Part shown: positions 1 through 5,676 of the stretch, in pieces
How the letters are laid out: each line of letters begins with the position of its first letter
How positions within the stretch are numbered: the stretch's first letter is position 1
DNA from: Polyangium sp. (in: bacteria)
GTDB taxonomy: Bacteria; Myxococcota_A; Polyangia; Palsa-1104
DNA: 8,036 bases
Direction of reading: 5' to 3'
NCBI GenBank assembly: GCA_025450955.1
Contig: JANWLJ010000102.1
Coordinates: 1 to 8,036, forward strand
The notes under the pieces: generated by a model
The model's input: the letters and a program-made list of their open reading frames with translations, nothing else
What the model was told of the DNA's origin: nothing
The model's database searches: none
Translations under genes and position numbers: made by a program

Positions 1-548
1 AAACCGAACAGGTTCAGCCACGAGCGTCGCCGTGTGCGGTGGGTCACGGCACAGCGGAGACCGAGCTGGCGGGCGCGGCGCAAGAAGCGGGCTTCGACCG
101 CCACCGGATCGCGGCGGCCGACGAGCGCGTCGAAGGCGCGCCAGGCGCGGGTGCGCCGCAGCACCAGAAAGGTGCCGTCGACCGCCACCACATCGAGGCC
201 CTCGGAGAGCCGCTCGAGGGCGAAGCCGAGCGGCGCGAGCGGCGCTTCGGAGCGCGCGTCGTAGAGCAGGATCGCCCGGCCGCGCGCGCGGGCGCAGGCG
301 TCGCGATAGCCCTCTTCCGGCTCGGCGTGGAGGATCTCGATCTCGGCGCAGGTCGGCCGGAGCAGCGTCGCCACCGCCAAGGTGTTGTCGCCCGAGCCTT
401 CGTCGGCGACCAGGAGCTCGAAGCTGCGCTCGAGCGAACGGAGGTGCTGGGCGATGCGGGAAAGGACGTGGCCGACGCGCTCTTCATCGTCGCAGGCGCG
501 AACCACCACCGTGACGTCGCAATCTGGAGCAACCGGGTTCGGGCGGAT
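1..548 (-). CDS. Divergent family 2-like glycosyltransferase, 3' end outside window
   Basis: The minus-strand frame reads as a GT-A fold protein: a first beta strand DVTVVVRACDDEE (from about residue 11), then FELLVADEGSGDNT, which matches the VVDDGSxDGT nucleotide-binding strand of GT2 enzymes, then GYRDACARARGRAILLYDA. The usual metal-binding DxD at the end of that strand is replaced by D-A-R, so activity as a normal GT2 is doubtful. The frame is open to the left edge (182 codons visible) and ends beyond it. No ATG, GTG or TTG occurs in frame between the upstream TAG (587-585) and the first strand. The best start is an ATC at 548-546, six nt after a GGGAGG ribosome site. The first usable GTG (509) would remove half of strand 1 and has no ribosome site. 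A one-base indel in the TTTT run (552-549) is the alternative. Two glycosyltransferases lie upstream on the same strand, which supports a surface-sugar role. The fold call is fairly sure; the substrate is unknown. Confidence 0.65.
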   Translation of the reverse strand, partial: MRPNPVAPDCDVTVVVRACDDEERVGHVLSRIAQHLRSLERSFELLVADEGSGDNTLAVATLLRPTCAEIEILHAEPEEGYRDACARARGRAILLYDARSEAPLAPLGFALERLSEGLDVVAVDGTFLVLRRTRAWRAFDALVGRRDPVAVEARFLRRARQLGLRCAVTHRTRRRSWLNLFG

Positions 549-554
549 AAAACA

Positions 555-560
555 CCTCCC
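555..560 (-). promoter_or_regulatory. Ribosome binding site GGGAGG that decides the start of the leftmost gene
   Basis: GGGAGG reads on the minus strand and is followed by TGTTTT and then ATC (548-546), an ideal 6-nt spacing for an ATC start. The out-of-frame GTG at 555-553 overlaps the ribosome site itself and so is too close to use it. Confidence 0.5.
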
Positions 561-600
561 TGCTAGAGAGTCGCCACCAGTACCCTACACACCCGAGCGC

Positions 601-630
601 AGCATACGCGACCGCGATCGCGCTGCGCAA
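601..630 (-). promoter_or_regulatory. Candidate sigma70-type promoter for the leftmost glycosyltransferase-like gene
   Basis: On the minus strand TTGCGC (630-625) is separated by 18 nt from TATGCT (606-601), which matches four of six positions of TATAAT. Transcription would begin near 594 and give a leader of about 46 nt carrying the GGGAGG ribosome site. The spacer contains a GCGATCGC octamer (614-621). The call rests on motif similarity alone. Confidence 0.35.
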
Positions 631-645
631 CAACTATGGCACGCG

Positions 646-664
646 GAGCCATCGCGATCGGCTC
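646..664 (-). other. Small hairpin at the stop codon of the GT4 gene
   Basis: GAGCC (664-660 on the minus strand) can pair with GGCTC (650-646) around a 9-nt loop that itself contains the palindrome ATCGCGAT. It overlaps the TGA stop of the GT4 gene. There is no T-run after it, so it is not a convincing intrinsic terminator. Together with the promoter at 601-630 this is all I can see in the 114-nt gap 549-662. Confidence 0.2.
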
Positions 665-1799
665 ACACGCGCGCGATCGCGAGGCGCGGAATGAGCCCGC
701 GGTCGGTCGGCGCGGCGAGCGGCGCGGCGGGAGCGAGCCGGCCGGCCAGACGCGGGCCCACCACCGACCAGTCGTGCGCCGCCGCGGCCTCGCGGGCCCG
801 AGCGGCGAGCGCGCCGTGCAGCGCGGGATCGGCGGCGAGACGCGAGTGCGCGCGAGCGATCGCGGGCGGGCGCGATGCGCACAGAAGCGCGGTCTCTCCA
901 TCTTGCACCAGCTCGGGAATTCCCCCGACGGTGGTCGCGACCATCGGCAGCCCGGCCGCCAACCCTTCGAGGATCACCGTCGGCGCGCCGTCTTGCCGCG
1001 AGGGGACGATCAGCGCATCGGCCGCCGCGAACAGCTCGCGCTTGCGCGCGCCGCGCACCTCGCCGAAAAAGCGCACCGGCGCGTCCTTTTCATTCGCCTC
1101 AGCCGAGAGCGCGCGGCGCTTCGCGAGCGCCTCGAGCGCGCGCCGCTCCGGGCCGTCGCCGGCGATGAGCAGGGTCATCCCGTCGGGGAGCGCCGCGATC
1201 GCCAGGTCGGCGCCCTTTTCGCGCGACAGCCGGCCGATGAAGAGCGCGACGAAGCCGGTGAGCCCGAGCGCGCGCCGCGCCTCGGTCCGCGCCGCCGGAT
1301 TCGGGGCCAGCTCGGCGACGTCTACCGCCATCGGCACCACCCGTCCGGGCGCGCCGTCGACGGTGAGAGAGCGCGCGACGTAGACCAGATCGGCCTGGCG
1401 CGCGAGCGTGCGAATGAATGCGCGTCCACCCGGCAGCCGGTCGAGCAGCCGCACGTCGGAGCCGTGCGCGATCGACAGGTGCGGCCGCCCGCCCGCGAGC
1501 ATGAGGCCAATCGCGCCCGCCGGCACCAGCCAGTGCGAAACGATCGCGTCCCAGCGCGCCTGACGCCGCGCCGCCTCGGCGACGAGCCGCGACGAGAAGC
1601 GCGCCGCGTGCCACAGCCCGCGCCCGCCGAGCGACGAGGGCGCGCCGCCGCGATAGAAGATCGGCCGCGCCTCGTCGGCGCACAGCACCTCGACCTCACC
1701 GACCTGCGCCGCGAGCCAGCGCGTAAATCCGGCGACGAACGCGCCCGCCGGATCGCCCTCCGCGCGCGGATACGAAGTGGTCAGGACGCCGATGCGCAT
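663..1799 (-). CDS. Family 4 glycosyltransferase (GT-B fold)
   Basis: This 378-residue protein has the typical length and two-domain layout of GT4 retaining glycosyltransferases, cytoplasmic enzymes that move a sugar from a nucleotide donor to a lipid-linked or polysaccharide acceptor. The N-terminus MRIGVLTTSYPR followed by GDPAGAFV is the common acceptor-domain signature. The donor domain begins with FIGRLSREKG (G189-K195-G196 region). It contains the E-x7-E-type motif as D270-G-A-P-T-V-I-L-E278, with Asp in the first place, followed by GLAAGLPMVATTVGGIPELV. The start ATG at 1799 is chosen because it opens the first strand exactly; a longer open frame reaches upstream into the neighbouring gene but looks unlike GT4. 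The start overlaps the 3' end of the upstream GT2 gene by 19 nt, so the two are probably translationally coupled and act in one glycan pathway. The acceptor and donor cannot be told from sequence. Confidence 0.92.
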   Translation of the reverse strand: MRIGVLTTSYPRAEGDPAGAFVAGFTRWLAAQVGEVEVLCADEARPIFYRGGAPSSLGGRGLWHAARFSSRLVAEAARRQARWDAIVSHWLVPAGAIGLMLAGGRPHLSIAHGSDVRLLDRLPGGRAFIRTLARQADLVYVARSLTVDGAPGRVVPMAVDVAELAPNPAARTEARRALGLTGFVALFIGRLSREKGADLAIAALPDGMTLLIAGDGPERRALEALAKRRALSAEANEKDAPVRFFGEVRGARKRELFAAADALIVPSRQDGAPTVILEGLAAGLPMVATTVGGIPELVQDGETALLCASRPPAIARAHSRLAADPALHGALAARAREAAAAHDWSVVGPRLAGRLAPAAPLAAPTDRGLIPRLAIARV

Positions 1800-2584
1800 C
1801 GCGGCTCGATCGGCTCGCACCGCTCGGGATCGAGCTTCGCCGCCGCCGGCGCGCGCCCGGCGGTGAGCCGCCACAGCCAGGAGCGAAGCAGCACGAACGA
1901 CATCGGATAGACCACCGTGCCGAGCCCGATCCCCGAGCGCCAATTCGGTCCATAGACCGCGCGCACCGCCACATCCTCGACGGTGAGCCGGGCGGCGTTG
2001 AGCCGCGCGAGCAGCTCGTTCGGGTAGCCGTAGCGCGGAAACAGCCCGGCCTGCGCGATCACCTCGAGCGCGCGCCGCGAGGCCGCGGTGTAGCCGCACT
2101 GCGAATCGAAGACATGCCCGTAGCCGCTCGTCACCTTGGTGAGCAGCGACAGCACCACGTTGCCAATCAGCCGCTCGGGCGGCATCACCCGCCAGATGTC
2201 CGGCGAGCGAAAGCGATCGCCTTTGACGTAGTCGGCGCGGCCGGTGGCGAGCGGCGCGAGCAGCCCCGGCAGATCGGCCGGGTCCATCTGCCCGTCGCCG
2301 GCCATCACCACCGCCGCATCGACCCCGAGCGCGAGCGCGCGACGGTAGCCGGTGTCGATCGCCGCGCCCACCCCGCGGTTCTTCGGATGACGCAGAAGCT
2401 CGAACCCGCGCCGCCGCCGCCGCGCCGCTTCGGCCTCACACCGCTCGACGGTGGCATCGCTCGAAGCGTCATCGACGACCAACAGGTGATCGACGAACGC
2501 CGGCACGCTCGCGACCGTGCTCGCGATCGCCCGCTCTTCATTATAGGCGGGCACCACCACCGCCACCCGCAGTCGTCCAAACAT
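1781..2584 (-). CDS. Family 2 glycosyltransferase, dolichyl-phosphate-mannose synthase-like
   Basis: The 267-residue protein shows a complete GT-A active-site set. VVVPAYNEE (9-17) and VVDDASSDAT (36-45) bind the nucleotide; HPKNRGVGAAIDTGYRRAL follows; and GDGQMDP (96-102) gives the metal-binding acidic pair D97 and D101. KGDRF and SQCGYTAASRRAL resemble the acceptor side of the DPM/DPG-synthase-like subgroup. Near the C-terminus a hydrophobic stretch (VVYPMSFVLLRSWLWRL) could be a membrane anchor or re-entrant helix. Members usually transfer a sugar from a nucleotide to polyprenyl phosphate or to a growing glycan. The ATG at 2584 directly precedes the first strand; a TTG 21 nt upstream (2605) could add seven residues but nothing favours it. 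No strong ribosome site is visible. The gene is divergent from ssb and overlaps the next gene (GT4) by 19 nt. Family confidence is high; the substrate is unknown. Confidence 0.92.
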   Translation of the reverse strand: MFGRLRVAVVVPAYNEERAIASTVASVPAFVDHLLVVDDASSDATVERCEAEAARRRRRGFELLRHPKNRGVGAAIDTGYRRALALGVDAAVVMAGDGQMDPADLPGLLAPLATGRADYVKGDRFRSPDIWRVMPPERLIGNVVLSLLTKVTSGYGHVFDSQCGYTAASRRALEVIAQAGLFPRYGYPNELLARLNAARLTVEDVAVRAVYGPNWRSGIGLGTVVYPMSFVLLRSWLWRLTAGRAPAAAKLDPERCEPIEPRCASAS

Positions 2585-2635
2585 GGTCGCCGCGCAGCCT
2601 AGCAAACTTTGTCACAGGGATGGGTTACTGAACAC

Positions 2636-2665
2636 TTGACCGGAGCGAGCGTGCTCGCGCATGCT
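2636..2665 (+). promoter_or_regulatory. Candidate ssb promoter with a dyad in its spacer
   Basis: TTGACC (2636-2641, five of six to TTGACA) and CATGCT (2660-2665, three of six including A2, T3 and T6) are 18 nt apart. Transcription would start near 2672, giving a leader of about 33 nt with the ribosome site. Between the hexamers lies a perfect dyad GCGAGC-GT-GCTCGC (2645-2658), and just after the -10 lies GCGTG-G-CACGC (2666-2676). Either could be an operator, but dyads of this composition also arise easily in GC-rich DNA. No clear promoter for the divergent GT2 gene was seen in this 120-nt gap. Confidence 0.35.
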
Positions 2666-2693
2666 GCGTGGCACGCGCTGGGCTTCGGGCGCG

Positions 2694-2699
2694 AAGGAG
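2694..2699 (+). promoter_or_regulatory. Strong ribosome binding site of ssb
   Basis: AAGGAG ends 5 nt before the ATG at 2705. It is one of only two clear Shine-Dalgarno sites in the window and selects the MAGSVNKVILIGNLG start over an in-frame ATG at 2609. Confidence 0.75.
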
Positions 2700-2704
2700 A
2701 GCTC

Positions 2705-3199
<495 letters not shown>

Positions 3200-3206
3200 C
3201 AACAAC

Positions 3207-3234
3207 TTGCAGGCGAGCGCTCGGGTGGTACGCT
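3207..3234 (+). promoter_or_regulatory. Candidate promoter of the polysaccharide deacetylase gene
   Basis: In the 43-nt gap after ssb, TTGCAG (3207-3212) and TACGCT (3229-3234) are 16 nt apart. The predicted transcription start (about 3241) lies at the GTG start at 3243, so the message may be nearly leaderless, which fits the missing ribosome site. The spacer holds the palindrome CGAGCGCTCG (3214-3223). No ssb terminator with a T-run is seen here. Confidence 0.3.
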
Positions 3235-3242
3235 GAAGTGTC

Positions 3243-4079
3243 GTGCGTGCCCTCGCCTTCTCGCTGTCGCTGTTTGGCCTGTTGACCTTCTCGACGGTGG
3301 CGCGCGCCCATCCGCGCCCGCGCCCGTCGGGGCCGCCCGAGCTGCTCTTCACCTTCGATGACGGCCCGGCGGTCGGCAAGACGCCGAAGATCCTCGACGC
3401 GCTCCAGGCGCACCACATCCACGCGGTCTTCTTCGTCAACGGCCGCCATCTGCTCGGCAACAAAAAGGTCGCCGACGAATCGCGCGCGCTCCTTCGCGAG
3501 GAGATCGCGCGCGGCAACGCCGTCGGCAATCACACCATCCACCACTATTTTTTGTGCGGGCACGCCTACTCCAAGCTCGCGCCCGAGGAGATCGAAGGCA
3601 ACGCCGCGCTGATTCAGCAGGCGACCGGGATGCGTCCCGATCTGTTCCGCACCCCTTACGGCTCGCACTGTCGATCGATCAAGGCGCTGCTCGCCTCGCT
3701 CGGCATCCACCCGATCGGCTGGGACATCGATCCGCAGGACTGGCGCCTGCGCAATCCCGCCAAGATCGAGGCCTACGTCGAGTCGCACCTGCGCCACCTC
3801 CAGGGGCGCAACATCCTTCTCATGCACGACATCCAGGGCGCGACGGTGGTGGCGCTGCCGCGCATCCTCGACTGGATCGATCAGGAGAACGCGGCGCGCA
3901 TCAAGAGCGGCCGGGTGCCGATCAAGATCATCGACTACAGCTATCTCTTGCCGCGGCACGAGCTCGTGCCGCCGCTGCTCGATGCGCGCGGCCGGGTGCT
4001 CATCCGAGCGGCCGCTCGCGCCGCCGACGGCCCGATCTGGCTCTGGCCCCAAGTTGCGTGGCTGATGGGCCAGGTGTAG
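3243..4079 (+). CDS. Exported polysaccharide deacetylase (CE4, NodB homology domain)
   Basis: CE4 enzymes remove N- or O-acetyl groups from chitin-like polymers, peptidoglycan or other cell-surface glycans using a metal held by Asp-His-His. All five family motifs are present in the 278-residue protein: TFDDGP (37-42, with catalytic base D39 and metal ligand D40), HTIHH (97-101, metal ligands H97 and H101), RTPYG (136-140), DIDPQDW (161-167) and LLMHD (192-196). A Sec-type signal peptide covers residues 1-22 with a likely cut after ARA, so the enzyme works in the periplasm or outside the cell. The C-terminal 80 residues, ending in a hydrophobic IWLWPQVAWLMG segment, lie outside the conserved domain. 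The GTG at 3243 is chosen because it opens the signal peptide; no ribosome site precedes it. The substrate is uncertain; the nearby glycosyltransferases make a surface polysaccharide or peptidoglycan plausible. Confidence 0.93.
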   Translation: MRALAFSLSLFGLLTFSTVARAHPRPRPSGPPELLFTFDDGPAVGKTPKILDALQAHHIHAVFFVNGRHLLGNKKVADESRALLREEIARGNAVGNHTIHHYFLCGHAYSKLAPEEIEGNAALIQQATGMRPDLFRTPYGSHCRSIKALLASLGIHPIGWDIDPQDWRLRNPAKIEAYVESHLRHLQGRNILLMHDIQGATVVALPRILDWIDQENAARIKSGRVPIKIIDYSYLLPRHELVPPLLDARGRVLIRAAARAADGPIWLWPQVAWLMGQV

Positions 4080-4097
4080 TCTCCCCGTCTCGCCGTC

Positions 4098-5117
4098 ATG
4101 TTCATCCTTCGCGAAGTGTTCCCCGACGATCTCGAGGGGCTGCAGGCCGTCGCCCACCACCTCGACACCGTCAACCTGCCCGACGACCGCGCGGTCCTCG
4201 AGCGGCTGATCGATCATTCGCGGCGGTCGTTCTCCGGGCAGCTCGACCTGTTCAAGCGCGAGTACCTGTTCGTGCTCATCGACGAAGAGCAAAAAAAGAT
4301 CGTCGGCACCTCGATGATTCACGCGCAGCACGGCACCCGCCGCGCGCCGCACATCTTCTTCGATGTGATGCACGACGAGCGCTATTCCGAGTCGCTCGAC
4401 AAGCACTTCGTCCATCGGGTGCTGCGCATCGGCTACAACTACAACGGCCCGACCGAGATCGGCGGGCTGGTGCTGATGCCCGACTCGCGCCACCATCCGC
4501 TCGCCCTCGGCAAATGGCTCTCCTATGTTCGTTTCCTTTATATCGGACTGCACCGCCCGTCGTTTCGCGATGAGGTGCTGTCCGAATTGCTCCCGCCGCT
4601 CGAGGCCGACGGCTCGTCGGTGGTGTGGGAGGCGATCGGCCGCCACTTCACCGGAATGAGCTATCAAGAGGCGGATCGCATTTCGCAAACGAATAAAGAA
4701 TTCATTCGCGCGCTGTTTCCCGCCGAGCCGATTTATTTGTCGCTGTTTCCCAAGAAGGTGCAGGACGTGATCGGTCAGGTCGGGCCGGAGACCAAGGGCG
4801 TGGAGAAGATGCTGCGCCGGGTCGGCTTCGAGTACGCCGAGCGCATCGATCCGTTCGACGGCGGGCCGCACTTCGTCGCCAAGACCGACGACATCGCGCT
4901 CATCAAAGAGACCCGCCGCGCCAAGGTGGTCAAGGTCTCGGGCGCCGACGACGGCCGGCCGTTCGGGCTGGTCTCGGTCGAGCGCGACCGCGCGCCGCAC
5001 TTCTGCGCCACCGGCTCGCGCTTTCGGCTCGAGGGCTCGGACGTCGGCCTGCCGGAGAAGACGCTCGCCGCGCTCGACCTCAAGCCGGGCGACGAGGTTG
5101 GCGTCCTTCCGTTCTGA
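4098..5117 (+). CDS. AstA-like arginine N-succinyltransferase family protein
   Basis: AstA transfers succinyl from succinyl-CoA to the alpha-amino group of arginine in the ammonia-producing arginine succinyltransferase pathway. The 339-residue product is close to the E. coli length (about 344) and shares PIYLSLFPKKVQDVIGQVGP (motif QDVIGQV at 222-228), GFEY and IDPFDGGP (FDGGP 253-257), with a C-terminal beta-rich region ending KPGDEVGVLPF. Two regions differ from textbook AstA as I recall it. The N-terminal GGLTSLP stretch reads LDTVNLPDD, and the RKEGNG CoA-pyrophosphate loop reads R131-H-H-P-L-A, with Pro in place of the first Gly. No astB, astC, astD or astE gene is in the window. The substrate may therefore be another amine, and I give no gene symbol. 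It lies 18 nt after the deacetylase stop, with no clear ribosome site. A patch near 4520-4740 uses more T/A-ending codons than its surroundings. Confidence 0.85.
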   Translation: MFILREVFPDDLEGLQAVAHHLDTVNLPDDRAVLERLIDHSRRSFSGQLDLFKREYLFVLIDEEQKKIVGTSMIHAQHGTRRAPHIFFDVMHDERYSESLDKHFVHRVLRIGYNYNGPTEIGGLVLMPDSRHHPLALGKWLSYVRFLYIGLHRPSFRDEVLSELLPPLEADGSSVVWEAIGRHFTGMSYQEADRISQTNKEFIRALFPAEPIYLSLFPKKVQDVIGQVGPETKGVEKMLRRVGFEYAERIDPFDGGPHFVAKTDDIALIKETRRAKVVKVSGADDGRPFGLVSVERDRAPHFCATGSRFRLEGSDVGLPEKTLAALDLKPGDEVGVLPF

Positions 5118-5126
5118 CGTTATAAG
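5098..5126 (+). promoter_or_regulatory. Candidate promoter giving a leaderless selenoprotein message
   Basis: TTGGCG (5098-5103, four of six to TTGACA) and TATAAG (5121-5126, five of six to TATAAT) are exactly 17 nt apart. The -35 lies inside the last codons of the AstA-like gene and the -10 in the 15-nt gap. The expected transcription start, 6-8 nt past the -10, falls on 5132-5134, i.e. on the ATG at 5133. No ribosome site precedes that ATG, which agrees with leaderless translation. It is the best sigma70-type match I found in the window. Confidence 0.45.
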
Positions 5127-5132
5127 ACCGCC

Positions 5133-5669
5133 ATGGAATACGCCCCCGACGCGCTCGCCGACGCCCAGCTCCTCGATGTCGAGGGCCAGCCGCACCGCCT
5201 CGGCGATTTATGGAAAAGCCGACCGGCGCTGCTGATGTTCGTGCGGCACTTTGGTTGAATGTTCTGCCGTCAGCAGGTGGCCGAGTTTCGGCCCCACGTC
5301 GACGAGGTCAAGCAGGCCGGGCTCGAGCTGGCGATCATCGGCTCGGGCACGCCCCACTTCGCCAAGGCGTTCCTCGAAGATCTCAAGCTCGGCGACCTGC
5401 CGGTCTATTGCGATCAGGAGCTCAAGAGCTTCGCCGCCGCCGAGCTGCGCCGCTCCTGGGGCACGGTGCTCGATCCGCGCGCGCTCGCCAAGGGCCTGGT
5501 GGCGATGAAGTACAAACAGAAGAAGACGATGGGCGACGCCACCCAGCAGGGCGGCGTGCTGATCGTGCGCCCCGACGGCACCATCCCCTATCACTTCGTC
5601 TCCCGCTTCGCCGGCGACCACGCCAAGAACGCCACCATCCTCGCCGAAGTCAAAAAGGCGGCGGCCTGA
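5133..5669 (+). CDS. SelU/PRXL2-like peroxiredoxin-type selenoprotein with in-frame UGA (UxxC)
   Basis: Reading through one TGA gives a 178-residue thioredoxin-fold protein of the AhpC-TSA_2 / PRXL2 (SelU) type. Domain order: LGDLWKSRPALLMFVRHFG (beta strand before the active site), U42-M-F-C45 redox motif, the helix RQQVAEFRPHVDEVKQAG, then LELAIIGSG, LPVYCDQELKSF, and the last strands GGVLIVRPDGTIPYHFVSRFAGDH. These align in order with vertebrate PRXL2A/SelU (KSGAVIMAVRRPG-C/U-FLC, FLDEKKKFY, GGVFVV), where the same position is Cys or Sec. The likely role is a thiol or selenol oxidoreductase; U42 and C45 can form a selenenylsulfide. There is no signal peptide, so it is cytosolic. ATG 5133 is the only start, because the AstA-like stop (5115-5117) is in the same frame. 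The ATG right after the TGA (5259) would yield a 136-residue protein lacking strand 1 and the catalytic residue. UGA also ends this gene and several neighbours, so it is not globally reassigned. The TPR gene follows 7 nt later. Confidence 0.88.
5256..5258 (+). other. In-frame TGA, predicted selenocysteine codon (U42)
   Basis: This TGA sits at the first position of a C-x-x-C motif, after RHFG and before MFC. Coding similarity to the PRXL2/SelU family continues without a shift on both sides. A nonsense mutation or sequencing error falling exactly on the catalytic Cys codon and also followed by a suitable hairpin would be a striking coincidence. Confidence 0.85.
5277..5297 (+). promoter_or_regulatory. 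Candidate bacterial SECIS hairpin
   Basis: GTGGCCGA (5277-5284) pairs with TCGGCC plus AC (5288-5297), giving an 8-bp stem with two unpaired C on the 3' side and a three-base apical loop GTT (5285-5287). The core GGCCGA/TCGGCC is a perfect 6-bp match. The loop begins 26 nt after the TGA and its first base is G followed by U, as in known bacterial SECIS elements, where SelB reads a G/U in the apical loop about 16-37 nt after the UGA. The stem encodes VAEFRPH, so it is embedded in the reading frame as expected in bacteria. Confidence 0.7.
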
Positions 5670-5676
5670 AGAGAAG

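Larger units (their letters stand above)
614..2530. repeat. Dispersed GCGATCGC octamers (HIP1-like)
   Basis: The palindrome GCGATCGC occurs at 614-621, 673-680, 856-863, 1195-1202, 2213-2220 and 2523-2530, with one more outside this span at 6457-6464. The sequence equals the core of the cyanobacterial HIP1 element. Most copies lie in coding sequence and in more than one reading frame relative to the gene. No flanking repeat unit is conserved, so this is an over-represented word and not a mobile repeat. Confidence 0.5.

Noticed and set aside
636..1910. A 424-codon plus-strand open frame
   Set aside because: It lies opposite the well-supported GT4 gene and its protein is Arg/Ala-rich without any domain signature.
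1800..2099. N-terminal extension of the GT4 open frame upstream of ATG 1799
   Set aside because: The added residues overlap the GT2 gene and resemble no GT4 N-terminus; ATG 1799 opens the Rossmann strand directly.
3200..3242. Intrinsic terminator after ssb
   Set aside because: The palindrome CGAGCGCTCG has no loop and no T-run follows; it fits better as part of a promoter spacer.
5256..5258. Pseudogene or sequencing error explanation for the in-frame TGA
   Set aside because: Coding character is intact on both sides, the stop hits exactly the catalytic Cys position of a family known to use Sec there, and a SECIS-like hairpin follows. It cannot be fully excluded without the genome's Sec machinery.
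5259..5669. A 136-residue gene starting at the ATG right after the TGA
   Set aside because: It lacks the first beta strand and the first residue of the redox motif, has no ribosome site, and the upstream codons in the same frame encode the missing part of the fold.
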